From positions 310,001-374,000 of the forward strand of contig NZ_SNZV01000005.1 of assembly GCF_004364125.1 (NCBI RefSeq): a stretch of 64,000 bases of DNA. The letters are read 5' to 3'. The notes under the pieces are model-generated. The model saw only the letters and a program-made list of their open reading frames with translations. It searched no databases and was not told the origin of the DNA. The position numbers and the translations under genes are program-made. Shown here in pieces: positions 18,304 to 28,000 of the stretch (the first letter of the stretch is position 1; every line of letters starts with the position of its first letter). Source of the stretch: Sphingobacterium paludis. Lineage in GTDB: Bacteria > Bacteroidota > Bacteroidia > Sphingobacteriales > Sphingobacteriaceae.

Positions 18304-18368
18304 CAAAAGTATAAAATAAAATCATATTTGCAACATTGTTGCATTATTGAAATTTATTTCTACCTTCG
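18304..18368. promoter_or_regulatory. Divergent promoter pair sharing one operator-like palindrome
   Basis: Palindrome TGCAAC (18329-18334)-ATT-GTTGCA (18338-18343). Its right arm supplies TTG (18339-18341), 19 bp before TACCTTCG (18361-18368), the promoter of the plus-strand lipoprotein. Its left arm supplies TTG on the minus strand (18333-18331), 19 bp before TACTTTTG (18311-18304), the promoter of the receptor. A bound repressor would cover both -33 elements. Confidence 0.7.
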
Positions 18369-18386
18369 TGCTCAAATTATTGAAAC

Positions 18387-19487
18387 ATGAATACGATAAG
18401 TAGATTAATTACATTTGGCGCGGCCATTGCCACGCTATCATTTGGCATGGGCGCATGTAAAAAAGATTCTCCTGAAACCGTTCGGGATATGGAGATTGAA
18501 CTTCCTGAAATTACCATACTGCAGTACGGTAAAACGGCAGAAATTGCATTGCCCGCTGCACTGCGCGAAGCCGCCGACCTGTCGTTAACGCTAAAATTTG
18601 ATAAGACGGACAATGTGGAACTGGCATCGAACAAGAAGCTTCACGAGGTACTGCAGGCGGCAGTCCAGCTAGATATGCAGAACCAGCAAATCGCAATAAA
18701 CGCTGCGCTGCTTTATCCGAATGCTGCGCCGTCGGTAAGGAACGCTACTAAAATTCCAGAAAGCTACACGGCTACCTTATCGGCAAAAACGGCTACTGGT
18801 ACTACGGTTGCTGAGCAGGATTTTAAAATCAAGGTTTTGCCGGGTAAAGTAACTATAGAAAATGTGAATACATCCAATAACATACTCTTCGCTTATGCGC
18901 TTTACAGCGATAAAATTGTGGAATTTAAGTTGATAGCTGAGGATATACCAACGTCCACTACGACTTGGTATATCCAGCCACCCGCCGGGCAAAAGCCAGT
19001 AGTTTCCCTCAGCGGATCGACAATTCAATTTTCCCCCGAGGCCGGCGACCCAGCGCAGAAGACCGAGCATACCTATGATCTGAAGCCCATGTTAGTAAAG
19101 GATGGATTTATAATTGCTGAGACAGATTTCCGGGTAGTGTTTATCCCACAAATCAAGTTCTTTTTTGGGATGTACTATCCGGATTTGAACCTCACGATCA
19201 AACTTAATTTGTTGCATATCGGATTGTCTAACGGTTACCGGTCATCGGCACCTACCCTTTATCCCGAGCAGTACAAATCTGCCTTTAGTTTGGTTTCGGT
19301 AAATATGGACGGTAAACCTTTCGACAACAGCGCAGCGATTTTTTCCGTCGATGAAGATACCGGCTCCGTCCGTGTGAAAAAAGAGGATAGCTTAAAAGCC
19401 GGAAGCTATACAATATGGGTAAAAGCGATAACAAGCACTGGACTAGAATACCAAACGGATCTCACTTTAGTGATGTCTGCATTTTAG
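18387..19487 (+). CDS. Exported lipoprotein of unknown function, probably zinc-regulated
   Basis: 366 residues. The signal sequence ends in FGMGACKKD, so Cys24 is the lipidation site. The rest reads as three to four beta-rich, Ig-like modules with Ser/Thr/Pro linkers; I see no enzyme motif and few His/Cys residues. It is transcribed divergently from the ZnuD-like receptor from a promoter that shares the same palindrome, so it is likely co-regulated. A surface partner of the receptor is a plausible inference. It ends in a terminator that overlaps the stop of the convergent kinase gene. Confidence 0.75.
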   Translation: MNTISRLITFGAAIATLSFGMGACKKDSPETVRDMEIELPEITILQYGKTAEIALPAALREAADLSLTLKFDKTDNVELASNKKLHEVLQAAVQLDMQNQQIAINAALLYPNAAPSVRNATKIPESYTATLSAKTATGTTVAEQDFKIKVLPGKVTIENVNTSNNILFAYALYSDKIVEFKLIAEDIPTSTTTWYIQPPAGQKPVVSLSGSTIQFSPEAGDPAQKTEHTYDLKPMLVKDGFIIAETDFRVVFIPQIKFFFGMYYPDLNLTIKLNLLHIGLSNGYRSSAPTLYPEQYKSAFSLVSVNMDGKPFDNSAAIFSVDEDTGSVRVKKEDSLKAGSYTIWVKAITSTGLEYQTDLTLVMSAF

Positions 19488-19512
19488 CAAACCCTATTTT
19501 GCTATACCGCGC

Positions 19513-19550
19513 TCCCCTATTTATCGCATGCCGATAGATAGGGGATTTTA
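19513..19550 (+). terminator. Terminator after the lipoprotein gene
   Basis: Stem CCCCTATTTATCG / CGATAGATAGGGG with one G-T pair, followed by ATTTTA on the plus strand. It reaches into the stop codon of the convergent histidine kinase gene at 19548. Confidence 0.65.
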
Positions 19551-22061
19551 CGGATTGCTTTGCTCCAGAGGTACTTCAAACCAGAAGGTGCTACCCTGCC
19601 CCGGAGAACTTACTACCCCGATACGCCCGGCATGACCGTCAATAATCTCTTTACATAAGTAAAGACCGATACCAAAGCCGCTGATGTTTTCTGTCTCTCT
19701 GGCTAAAACCCGGTAAAAGCGTTCAAATATATGTGCTTGATCCCGAAGCGGTATCCCTAATCCTTCGTCTTTGACGCTGACGTGTGCCCAGCCCTGGCGC
19801 CTACTACATGATACGTGGATGGTGCTGCCCGTCGGCGAATATTTAATGGCGTTATTCACCAAATTCACCAAAACCTGCTCCAGCTTATCCCGATCTGCCT
19901 TTACGTACAGGTCTCCCTCGATGTCGAAGCTAAATTTATGCGTGTGGTTTGTCGCAAGCGATTCTTCCTCGGCGATCTGAAAGACGTTAGCTATGTTGAA
20001 GTCTGTTTTGTTGAGGTAGATCTTGCCCTCTTCCGCTCGAGCCACATCTAAAAAACCACTGATTAATGTCGTCATACGATCGACTTGCCCGGCAGCTTTG
20101 CTAGCAATGTCCGACATCAACTTGTCATCTGACTGCTTTGATCTTGACGCGAGAATCTGTACATATCCCTTCAACGCGGTCAATGGCGAGCGCATCTCAT
20201 GGCTCACAATCCCGATAAAGTCTTGTTTAAGCTGGTCGCTGGCTTTACGGTCAGTGATATCCATAATGGTTCCCGAAAAATGGTCAATAGAAGTTCCGCC
20301 TGTCGACGTATACCGCTTCCCCATCGCTTTTAGCCAGCGTGTCTGTTGATCATGAAACCCGGTAACCGGATACTCCATATTGTACGGCACACCGTGCAGC
20401 ATGGTCGCTTTTATCGAAGCGCTAACCGCTTCGCGATGCGTTTCGTGAATTTGTGCTAAGGTGTCTTCCAGCGTAATCTTATCATCTGGCGAAAATCCAA
20501 ATAAAGCTTTGGTACGGTCGGTAACGGCCATTTCCTTGGAATCCAAGTTGATAGACCATGTGCCCATATTAGCTGCCGAAATCGCCAGGTTCATGCGCTC
20601 ATTGAGATCGATTAAACTTTCTTCCGCTAGAAGAAGCTGCTCATTAGTTGCCATCAGCTCTTCGTTCAGCGCCATGTATTCCTCGTTCACCGAACCAAGT
20701 TCTAAATTAGCCTCCTTCAGATCCGTTTCACTTTGTTCCAATAGCTTCCGCGCTTCTACGGTATCGGTAATATCGATTACGGTAGCAATGATTGCTTCAG
20801 GTATGCCGTCGGAGTTGCGTAGCGGCTTGTAAGTAAAGTCAATATAGATCCTATTGATGGTTCCGTCGGTTTCCGCGATGTCGGCACTAAGTTCCGGTAT
20901 GGCTACCGACTCGCCGGTGTTGATTACATTGCGCAACATCTCCGGATAGGGTTGGCCCACCACCTCGGGAAAAACGTCCGTCAGGCGTTGCCCTATTACT
21001 TGATCAGCGGTACGTGTCCATATCTTGAGCATCGGTTCATTGGCTATCTCGATAACCAAATCCTGCCCCCGGATAATACACATACCCATTGCCGCATTCA
21101 TGACCATCTCCCTCATTTGATGTGCACCTTCCTCAATAGCCAACCGCGAGCTTACCTGTTCGGTCACTTCAACGGCCATATCAATGATACCTGTCACGCG
21201 ACCATTCTCGATCAATGGAGCATAGGTGAAATTAAAGTATCCTGTTTCCAGCTGGCCATTTCTTTTCAGCTTCACAGCGATGTCATTACGGTACATCGTT
21301 TCTCCGGTTTGATAAATATGGTGTAATAGGTCGTAGGCAGGCTGACCTTCCAACTCTGGAATAGCATCTAATAAGTCTTTACCTTCTATATCGGGCTGTT
21401 GGTCAAGTAAGGTAAGCATAGCGGGATTAACGGCATCAATGGTTAGCTTCTCGCCGCGAAAGACCATGATAGCCGTCGGCGATTGTTCGATGATAAGCCG
21501 GAGATTCTTTTCACTTGACACGCTCCTGCTATGAAGACGCACATTGCTTTTATTGGAGGCTTCCAATTCACGCATCCTCTTTCGTAACACTAGTTTATTG
21601 ACTACCTGTTTGGAAAGCGTTTTCAGTGCTTTTTGCTGCCGTTCATCCAGTTTTCTCGGCTGCCGATCAATCACGCATAACGATCCCAAAGCAAAACCTT
21701 CGTCGTCCACAAGCGGCATCCCGGCATAAAAAGCAATATGCGGGTCACCTGTAACGAGTGGATTATCTTTAAAACGAGGATCGGCAAGTGCATCCTCAAC
21801 CTGCATCAACTCTGTAGGGTTTGACAGGGCGTGTGCACAAAACGACTGCGACCTTTCCGTTTCCGTGACATCAAGCCCTTTATGGGATTTAAACCACTGC
21901 CGTGTTTCATCGACGAAACTAATAAGCGCAATCGGCGTTCCGCAAATAGCAGCGGCCAGCTCAGTAAGCTCTTCATAATCCTCCTCAGTTGCGGTATCTA
22001 AGATTTGGTAGGCATATAGTGCAGCCAAACGCTGCTGTTCATTTGTTTGATCGTTCACCAT
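19548..22061 (-). CDS. GAF-multi-PAS sensor histidine kinase
   Basis: About 837 residues from ATG 22061 (MVNDQTNEQQRLAAL); an in-frame ATG at 22094 would add 11. Order: GAF domain (about 20-165), PAS (about 195-300), PAS (about 315-420), a Glu-rich coiled coil (ELGSVNEEYMALNEELMATN, about 450-480), PAS with PAC (about 490-605), HisKA with FIGIVSHEMRSPLTALKGY, and HATPase with DRDKLEQVLVNLVNNAIKY and GFGIGLYLCKEII. No transmembrane segment, so it senses a cytoplasmic signal. No response regulator is adjacent, so it is an orphan kinase whose partner is elsewhere. Confidence 0.92.
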   Translation of the reverse strand: MVNDQTNEQQRLAALYAYQILDTATEEDYEELTELAAAICGTPIALISFVDETRQWFKSHKGLDVTETERSQSFCAHALSNPTELMQVEDALADPRFKDNPLVTGDPHIAFYAGMPLVDDEGFALGSLCVIDRQPRKLDERQQKALKTLSKQVVNKLVLRKRMRELEASNKSNVRLHSRSVSSEKNLRLIIEQSPTAIMVFRGEKLTIDAVNPAMLTLLDQQPDIEGKDLLDAIPELEGQPAYDLLHHIYQTGETMYRNDIAVKLKRNGQLETGYFNFTYAPLIENGRVTGIIDMAVEVTEQVSSRLAIEEGAHQMREMVMNAAMGMCIIRGQDLVIEIANEPMLKIWTRTADQVIGQRLTDVFPEVVGQPYPEMLRNVINTGESVAIPELSADIAETDGTINRIYIDFTYKPLRNSDGIPEAIIATVIDITDTVEARKLLEQSETDLKEANLELGSVNEEYMALNEELMATNEQLLLAEESLIDLNERMNLAISAANMGTWSINLDSKEMAVTDRTKALFGFSPDDKITLEDTLAQIHETHREAVSASIKATMLHGVPYNMEYPVTGFHDQQTRWLKAMGKRYTSTGGTSIDHFSGTIMDITDRKASDQLKQDFIGIVSHEMRSPLTALKGYVQILASRSKQSDDKLMSDIASKAAGQVDRMTTLISGFLDVARAEEGKIYLNKTDFNIANVFQIAEEESLATNHTHKFSFDIEGDLYVKADRDKLEQVLVNLVNNAIKYSPTGSTIHVSCSRRQGWAHVSVKDEGLGIPLRDQAHIFERFYRVLARETENISGFGIGLYLCKEIIDGHAGRIGVVSSPGQGSTFWFEVPLEQSNP

Positions 22062-22380
22062 AACAGGGCTTACATTCGTTAGGAACAAAGCCAAGCAAAC
22101 TTACGCATTATCCGCATAGGATACAGCGATTATACATTATATTCTTGCGGTAGCGAGCACACTACCGCATCCACACATCTCGAAGCAGCGGCGCTTCAAT
22201 TAAGAAATGAGCTTGGAAGCCCAAACCGTGATAGTCAGAAGATGTTACAAAACCATACACCGCATCAGGCTGTTCCTTATTCGTACAAACAGGTATAGCC
22301 TCGCCAGCCCCTGCGTCAAAGAAATGGCGGTTAGCATAGGCTTCCTGTTGCAGGTAAATTGACGACTAAATTTCAAAGCC

Positions 22381-22500
22381 ATGGCAGAAAAAAAAGAAAA
22401 TGAAAAAGATCCCTGCTGGTCAGGGTACAAAAAAGAAGGAACCAAGAAAAAAGGCGGGAAAACCGTTCCAAATTGTGTTAAAGACACCGCTAAAAAGTAA
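22381..22500 (+). CDS. 39-aa lysine-rich peptide with paired Cys
   Basis: ATG at 22381 opens a 39-codon frame ending at 22500: MAEKKENEKDPCWSGYKKEG, then a KKKGGKTVPNCV segment. The pattern C-W-x-G-Y-K...K-K-G-G-K-x-V-P-N-C-V is one I recall from small basic proteins in Bacteroidota and as a short module in some phage proteins. Its low complexity outside the motif and very short length make it easy to miss. A hairpin follows immediately, consistent with a short independent transcript. Function unknown. Confidence 0.6.
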   Translation: MAEKKENEKDPCWSGYKKEGTKKKGGKTVPNCVKDTAKK

Positions 22501-22503
22501 TGG

Positions 22504-22554
22504 TAGCTTTAGCTTTGTCGTTGCATGCGCATGTTAACGGCGAAGCTAAAGCTA
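22504..22554 (+). terminator. Hairpin after the 39-aa peptide gene
   Basis: TAGCTTTAGCTT (22504-22515) pairs with AAGCTAAAGCTA (22543-22554), with further pairing inward (CGTT/AACG). The following bases are only weakly T-rich, so terminator function is probable, not certain. Confidence 0.55.
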
Positions 22555-22635
22555 ATGCCTCCCTTTTCGTACCTGCACGTTTCTCCAATGAAACCGTGTA
22601 GCCCCGTTTGCCGCCTTGTTACCGCGATAGACATG

Positions 22636-23424
22636 CTAGGAATGAAATGCGTTATTGTCTTTCAAACGTGTAGGACGAAAAAAATTAAAGAGTATAGCCA
22701 AGAATACCAGTGCGGAAAACACATAGCATGCATAGATGATATAGAGCGCATCGGCGTTTTGATTTGCGGCTACGGCCAACAAAGCCCACATTCCAACGGC
22801 GCCATACGCTTTCATGTTTCGCTTCAAAACCATCCCTATATTCACCATGCCGGCAATGGCAATCATGATCAAAGCCCACGTTTCCTCTGTAAGTCCAAAA
22901 CCGTCCCAACGGTACTTCGTTAGTAATGCTGCGACATTGGCGATGATGGCTAACGAGATCCATCCTGCATACAGCGAAAATGGCAAAGCAATAAATACAT
23001 AATTCTTAACACTTACCTTGCGCAGACTCAATTCCAATTTGCTCACGATGCGCAATAAGCTGACCAATAAAATAACCATGAGCAAAACGCTGAGCAACGT
23101 ATAGTGGTTTAACCAGGCAACTACCCAGAACATATTGGCTAAGCAGGATATGAAAAACCAAGATCCTATTCGCTCCACGGCACGCAGCGGATCAATACCG
23201 CGAAAAACATGCCGTCCCGAATAAACAATAAAAGATGCCAGTCCGAGATAGATTATTCCCCAAATGGAAAAGGCATAGCCGGCAGGCGTAAACAGCGTGA
23301 AGTAAGCATCGGAGACCGTCTTCATCGTATTACCATAAAATATGCCTGTGTTGGATAGGTAATTGATGACAACCGTCAATATCAATCCGACGGTATTTAA
23401 AATAATATATCGCTTGTTCTTCAT
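22636..23424 (-). CDS. TspO/MBR-like integral membrane protein
   Basis: 262 residues with about seven to eight hydrophobic segments. The signature YAFSIWGIIYLGLASFIVY (residues 50-68) and the repeated Trp-rich positions (WVVAWLNHY, YAGWISLAII, YRWDGFGLTEETWALIM) fit the tryptophan-rich TspO/MBR-related proteins of about 260 residues common in Bacteroidota. TspO family members bind tetrapyrroles or act in stress control; the role of this longer branch is not established. It is a single gene on the minus strand with no obvious partner; a bacteriophytochrome lies 9 kb away, but no direct link is visible. Confidence 0.75.
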   Translation of the reverse strand: MKNKRYIILNTVGLILTVVINYLSNTGIFYGNTMKTVSDAYFTLFTPAGYAFSIWGIIYLGLASFIVYSGRHVFRGIDPLRAVERIGSWFFISCLANMFWVVAWLNHYTLLSVLLMVILLVSLLRIVSKLELSLRKVSVKNYVFIALPFSLYAGWISLAIIANVAALLTKYRWDGFGLTEETWALIMIAIAGMVNIGMVLKRNMKAYGAVGMWALLAVAANQNADALYIIYACYVFSALVFLAILFNFFRPTRLKDNNAFHS

Positions 23425-23674
23425 CGTTTTTCTGTTACGTTATGTAGCATCTGTACAGGTTTTTGCCCGCAATAGCGAGCGGCAAAAAAATACCCACACT
23501 GTGTTTTTGCATCCTTTTCGTAGTCAATATAGGCAATGGCGCGCACAGACAGTATCTAATAAATAATCGAAGGCTAAAAAAAGTTTTAAAATAGATACAG
23601 GAAAAAAAGTAAACAAAGTTGCTAAGGTTTGCGCTTTAGGGTCGTTATAGAGAAAATAACCACTATAAACACCT

Positions 23675-24862
23675 ATGGATGCTACGGAGCAAATTGCCGA
23701 ATTGATCAAACGACATATTGAAGGCGACATCACCGCAGAGGAATCGGGCAGATTGAATCGTTGGCGCGCGGCGGACAGCGCAAATGAAGCCTTCTTCCAA
23801 CGCGTGACCAATGGCGAGGAGATCTTTGCCGATGCGTTGCAGTGGATAGCGATGCAAGATCGTTATGAGGGTGCAGATTTAGCGGAAATAAAACGCCGAA
23901 CGCTGCGCAAGCTCCCTGCTGATGTACCCAGGCCCTGGCGGCCGCATCGACTTCTTCTGTATACTGGATTAGCTGCCGTCTTTCTTTGCGTGAGCTTATT
24001 CGCTTACTTTCAATTCCAACAACCGACTGTACCGCAAGATATCGAAGCGTCTAGCATCCATGCTGGTGGAAACAAAGCAGAATTGCAGTTGTCCAACGGT
24101 CAAAAAATCAAACTGCGAACGGATAAAGAAGGCATTGTGCTGGATAATAACCTGACGTACTCGGATGGAACACCCCTGTTGGGCCTTGCGCAAGACGAGT
24201 TGGCAAAAACCACCGCAAGCATCAGCGTTCCCGCCGGGGGAAAATATAAAGTTATGCTGAGCGACGGCACACAGGTTCATTTAAATGCACAATCAAAATT
24301 AGTCTACCCCCTCCTATTTGCCACGGAAAAGCGGGAGGTACATGTAGAAGGCGAAGCATATTTTGAGGTCGCAAAAGCCTTTAACAAGCAAACGCGTATA
24401 CCTTTTATAGTTCATTGCAAGGATCAGGTTGTTCGCGTGATGGGCACCAGTTTCAATATATCTGCTTATGCTGACGAGGTGTACACCCGTACCACACTCG
24501 TCGAAGGCTCGGTAGAAATAGAGACTGCGCAGGGCAGCATCACCCTAAGACCCAACGAACAAGCACGGGTACGGCAAGGAGATATACAGAAGAGCACCGT
24601 CGACATCCAACAGTACGTTGCCTGGAAAAAAAATACATTTTTATTTTTTGAGACGGAACTTCGTGATTTGCTGAAGCAGCTTAGCCGATGGTATGCTATT
24701 GAAGTAAGTTACCCACAAGATATGCCCCCAACCTATTTCTACGGAGAAATAACCCGGGAGAAGAATCTTGCGGAAGTGTTGCGCATCCTTGAAAAAGCAG
24801 GCGTAAAATTCAAACTACGCAAGGATGGCACCGTCATTCGCCTACATGTTATCCAATCATAA
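23675..24862 (+). CDS. FecR-family anti-sigma factor
   Basis: A 395-residue inner-membrane protein that would relay the state of an outer-membrane transducer to an ECF sigma factor. The cytoplasmic N-terminus (1-90) is followed by one transmembrane helix at about 92-113 (LLLYTGLAAVFLCVSLFAYF). The periplasmic FecR domain has VPAGGKYKVMLSDGTQVHLN and VEGEAYFEVAK. The C-terminal DUF4974 domain has TELRDLLKQLSRWYAIEVSY. The partner SusC with an STN domain lies directly downstream. The only ECF sigma gene nearby sits at the far end of the locus (31267), which inverts the usual sigma-then-FecR order. Confidence 0.93.
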   Translation: MDATEQIAELIKRHIEGDITAEESGRLNRWRAADSANEAFFQRVTNGEEIFADALQWIAMQDRYEGADLAEIKRRTLRKLPADVPRPWRPHRLLLYTGLAAVFLCVSLFAYFQFQQPTVPQDIEASSIHAGGNKAELQLSNGQKIKLRTDKEGIVLDNNLTYSDGTPLLGLAQDELAKTTASISVPAGGKYKVMLSDGTQVHLNAQSKLVYPLLFATEKREVHVEGEAYFEVAKAFNKQTRIPFIVHCKDQVVRVMGTSFNISAYADEVYTRTTLVEGSVEIETAQGSITLRPNEQARVRQGDIQKSTVDIQQYVAWKKNTFLFFETELRDLLKQLSRWYAIEVSYPQDMPPTYFYGEITREKNLAEVLRILEKAGVKFKLRKDGTVIRLHVIQS

Positions 24863-25046
24863 ACACCATTGACAAACGACAAAACTATGAAACAGATTAC
24901 GATGAGCTACCAAACTTAAGCGCACGGCAAAAGCAAAAACCGAACCCGGTCTGCTCACCAAGGTTCGGTCTATTGTTTACATGCCGAAATAAGTGCTACT
25001 ACCAAAAATAAACCCTTATTCATCAACACATTAATTGTACAAAAAT
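24863..25046 (+). other. Leader region between fecR and susC with hairpin
   Basis: An 8-bp perfect stem ACCGAACC (24939-24946) / GGTTCGGT (24962-24969) followed by CTATTG, perhaps a partial terminator that lowers read-through from fecR. A ten-codon frame (24887-24919, MKQITMSYQT) precedes it. Neither is certain. Confidence 0.4.
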
Positions 25047-28000
25047 ATGATTTTTATACAACAGATCGATTATGCGCACAAAACAGCTAGATCGAAAATT
25101 AAACGCTGGGTAATCATTATGAAGTTAACCATCTTATTGACCGCACTAAGCATTTTAAAATTAAGTGCCACGGGATTTGCACAGCAGATATCCATCAAAG
25201 CAACAAATACGCGGCTCGTCACGATCATGCAGTCGATACAAAAGCAGAGCGGTATGCCCTTTCTGCTCAATGGCAGAGACATCGCATCGACGAAACTTTC
25301 TGCCGACATTAAAAACGCGTCTTTGGAGCATGCCCTCCATCTTCTTTTCGTGGATCAACCTATCGCCTGGGATATATCCGATGGAACGATTATTCTCCGC
25401 CGCCAAACAAAAAGAAGTGTATCGAGCGCAGCACCGAGCGAACGCCAAGAACGTACGGTAAGCGGCACCGTTACCGACGAACGCGGCGTCCCAATCCAGG
25501 GCGCATCGGTAAAACTGGTTGGTAGCACAGCGGGCACAAGCACCGATGACCAAGGAAATTTTCAGCTTGCCGTGCCCAACACCGGCGGCGGCATACTCCA
25601 GGTTAGCTATGTTGGTTTTTTGCGCGCTGAGGTAGCGATCGGCGAGCAGCAGACGGTAAAGATTACACTCAAAGCGAGCTTGGGCGATCTGGATGAGGTG
25701 GTGGTGGTCGGATACGGCACGCAGAAGAAAAAGCTCACTACGGGTGCTTCGATTCAACTGAAGGGGGAAGATCTTCAGAAGTTGAGCACGCCCAATATCT
25801 TAGAAGCGATGCAAAGTCAGGCCCCCGGCGTGCAGATTACGCAAAGCTCGGGTATGCCAGGCGAGAGCTTCAAGGTCACGATCCGCGGTCTGGGAACCAT
25901 TAACAACTCATCGCCGCTTTACGTCATCGATGGTATCCCCGGTGGAGACATCAACACGCTAAACCCATCCGATATAGAAAGTATTGACGTGCTCAAAGAC
26001 GCTGCCTCTGCTGCCATATATGGCTCGCGGGCGGCCAATGGCGTGGTTTTGGTAACCACCAAACAAGGACGCGAAGGAAAACTAGCACTCCACCTAGACA
26101 GTTATGCCGGCTTTCAGAATGTGTATAAACTTCCGTCTTTACTGACGGCAAAAGAGTACATGGCTATTCAAGATGAACGTCGATTCAATGAGGGCGCCGC
26201 ACCGTTCGATTGGGCACAGCTTATTCCTAAGCAGTATGAACAAATTATGGACGGCAGTTGGAACGGCACAGATTGGATGAAAGAAATTCAAAACGAGAAT
26301 GCACTGTTGCACAACACGTCGATCAATATGATGGGCGGAACGGAACAATCTCGCTTCTCGATGGGCTACTCCATCACAAACCGCGAAGGTATACTGGGCG
26401 TACCCGTGCAACCAGACTTCCAGCGCCAAACGGCTCGTTTAAATTCCGAGCATGTGCTACTCAAGAACGACGATTTTCCCGTGATCAAGATCGGTGAGAA
26501 CCTCAATTACGCCTATACTAAACGCTCGGGTATTGGCATAGGCAATATCTATTGGAATGACATCCACAACATGTTGGTGGGTAACCCCCTACTTCCCATC
26601 CGAAACGCGCAGGGCGGCTATTACGATTTGGCCAGCAAAGTGGCTGACGGCTGGGCGTTAGACGGTGCTACCGCCAACCCTGTGGCAGATATGCACTACC
26701 GACGCGGGCAAAACCTCAGTAAAAATCACGCGCTATCCATTAACGCCTATCTGGAAGTGCAGCCCATCAAAGATTTGATCTTTCGATCAAGCTTCGGTTA
26801 TCGGCTTACAGCATCCTCGTACCGCCAGTACACGCCTGCCTTCGAACTGTCAACAACCACCGTCAACGCCATAGACGACATCTCGCAGAACCAAGGACTG
26901 GGCTATAAATATCTTTGGGAAAATACGTTGAGCTATAAACTCAACCCATTTAAAGATCACCAACTTGATCTCGTTGCCGGCCAATCCATCGAAAAGAACG
27001 GGCTAGGCGAAGACGTGGGTGCATTGACAGCAAATTCATCTTTTCCCGGCCAATGGGATAAAGCTTGGCTCGGCAATGGACAGGGCTACGACGGATTTAT
27101 TCCTACGGTAACGGGGGCACATTGGCCAGAATTTAATATCGCCTCCTATTTCGGTCGGCTAAATTACAACATCAGGGAGACCTACCTCGCTTCGTTTGTG
27201 CTACGCGCCGACGGGTCATCTAATTTTGCCCGTGGTCATCGTTGGGGTTACTTCCCCTCGGCATCTGTAGGATGGGTTGTCAGCAACGAAGCGTTTCTAC
27301 GCGAACAATCGTGGTTGAATTTCTTGAAACTGCGCGGTAGTTGGGGACAAAATGGCAACGCCGATATCAGCCCCTTCCAATACCTAGCGACAGTAGCCAT
27401 CGATACTAAAAACGGCTATTACTTTGGCAATAGCAAGAGTACCCTCATCCGTGGTGCTTTTCCCGAAGTTTTACCAAACCCGGAGGTGACCTGGGAAACA
27501 TCCGAGCAGCTAAACATCGGATTTGATTCACGCTTTGTGAACAACAAGCTCGCCGTAGTCTTCGACTGGTATAAGAAGTCCACAATCAATTGGCTGGTCC
27601 AGGCGCCTATCTTAGCGATCTATGGTACCGGCGCACCTTTTGTCAATGGCGGAGACATTGTGAACAAAGGGGTTGAGTTGGGGATCAACTGGAACGATAC
27701 CAAAGGTGAATTCCGTTACGGGATCGGTATAAATGGTGCCTACAATAAAAACAGAGTAAGCAGAATCGCGAATAGCGAAGGGATCATCCACGGCAATCCC
27801 GATGTATTAAGTCAGGGCACGAAGGAAATGTATCGCGCACAGGTGGGCTACCCAATTGGTTATTTTTACGGCTTTAAAACAGAAGGTATCTTTCAAACAC
27901 AAGAGCAAATCGATGCCGTTCGCAGCTCGGGGCGTGGCGTACTCCCCGGCGCACAGCCTGGTGATGTATTCTTCGTCGATACAAATGGCGACGGTGCCAT

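Noticed and set aside
25161..25757. 198-residue minus-strand frame in the STN-SusC gene
   Set aside because: Lies fully antisense to conserved STN and regulatory-like domains.
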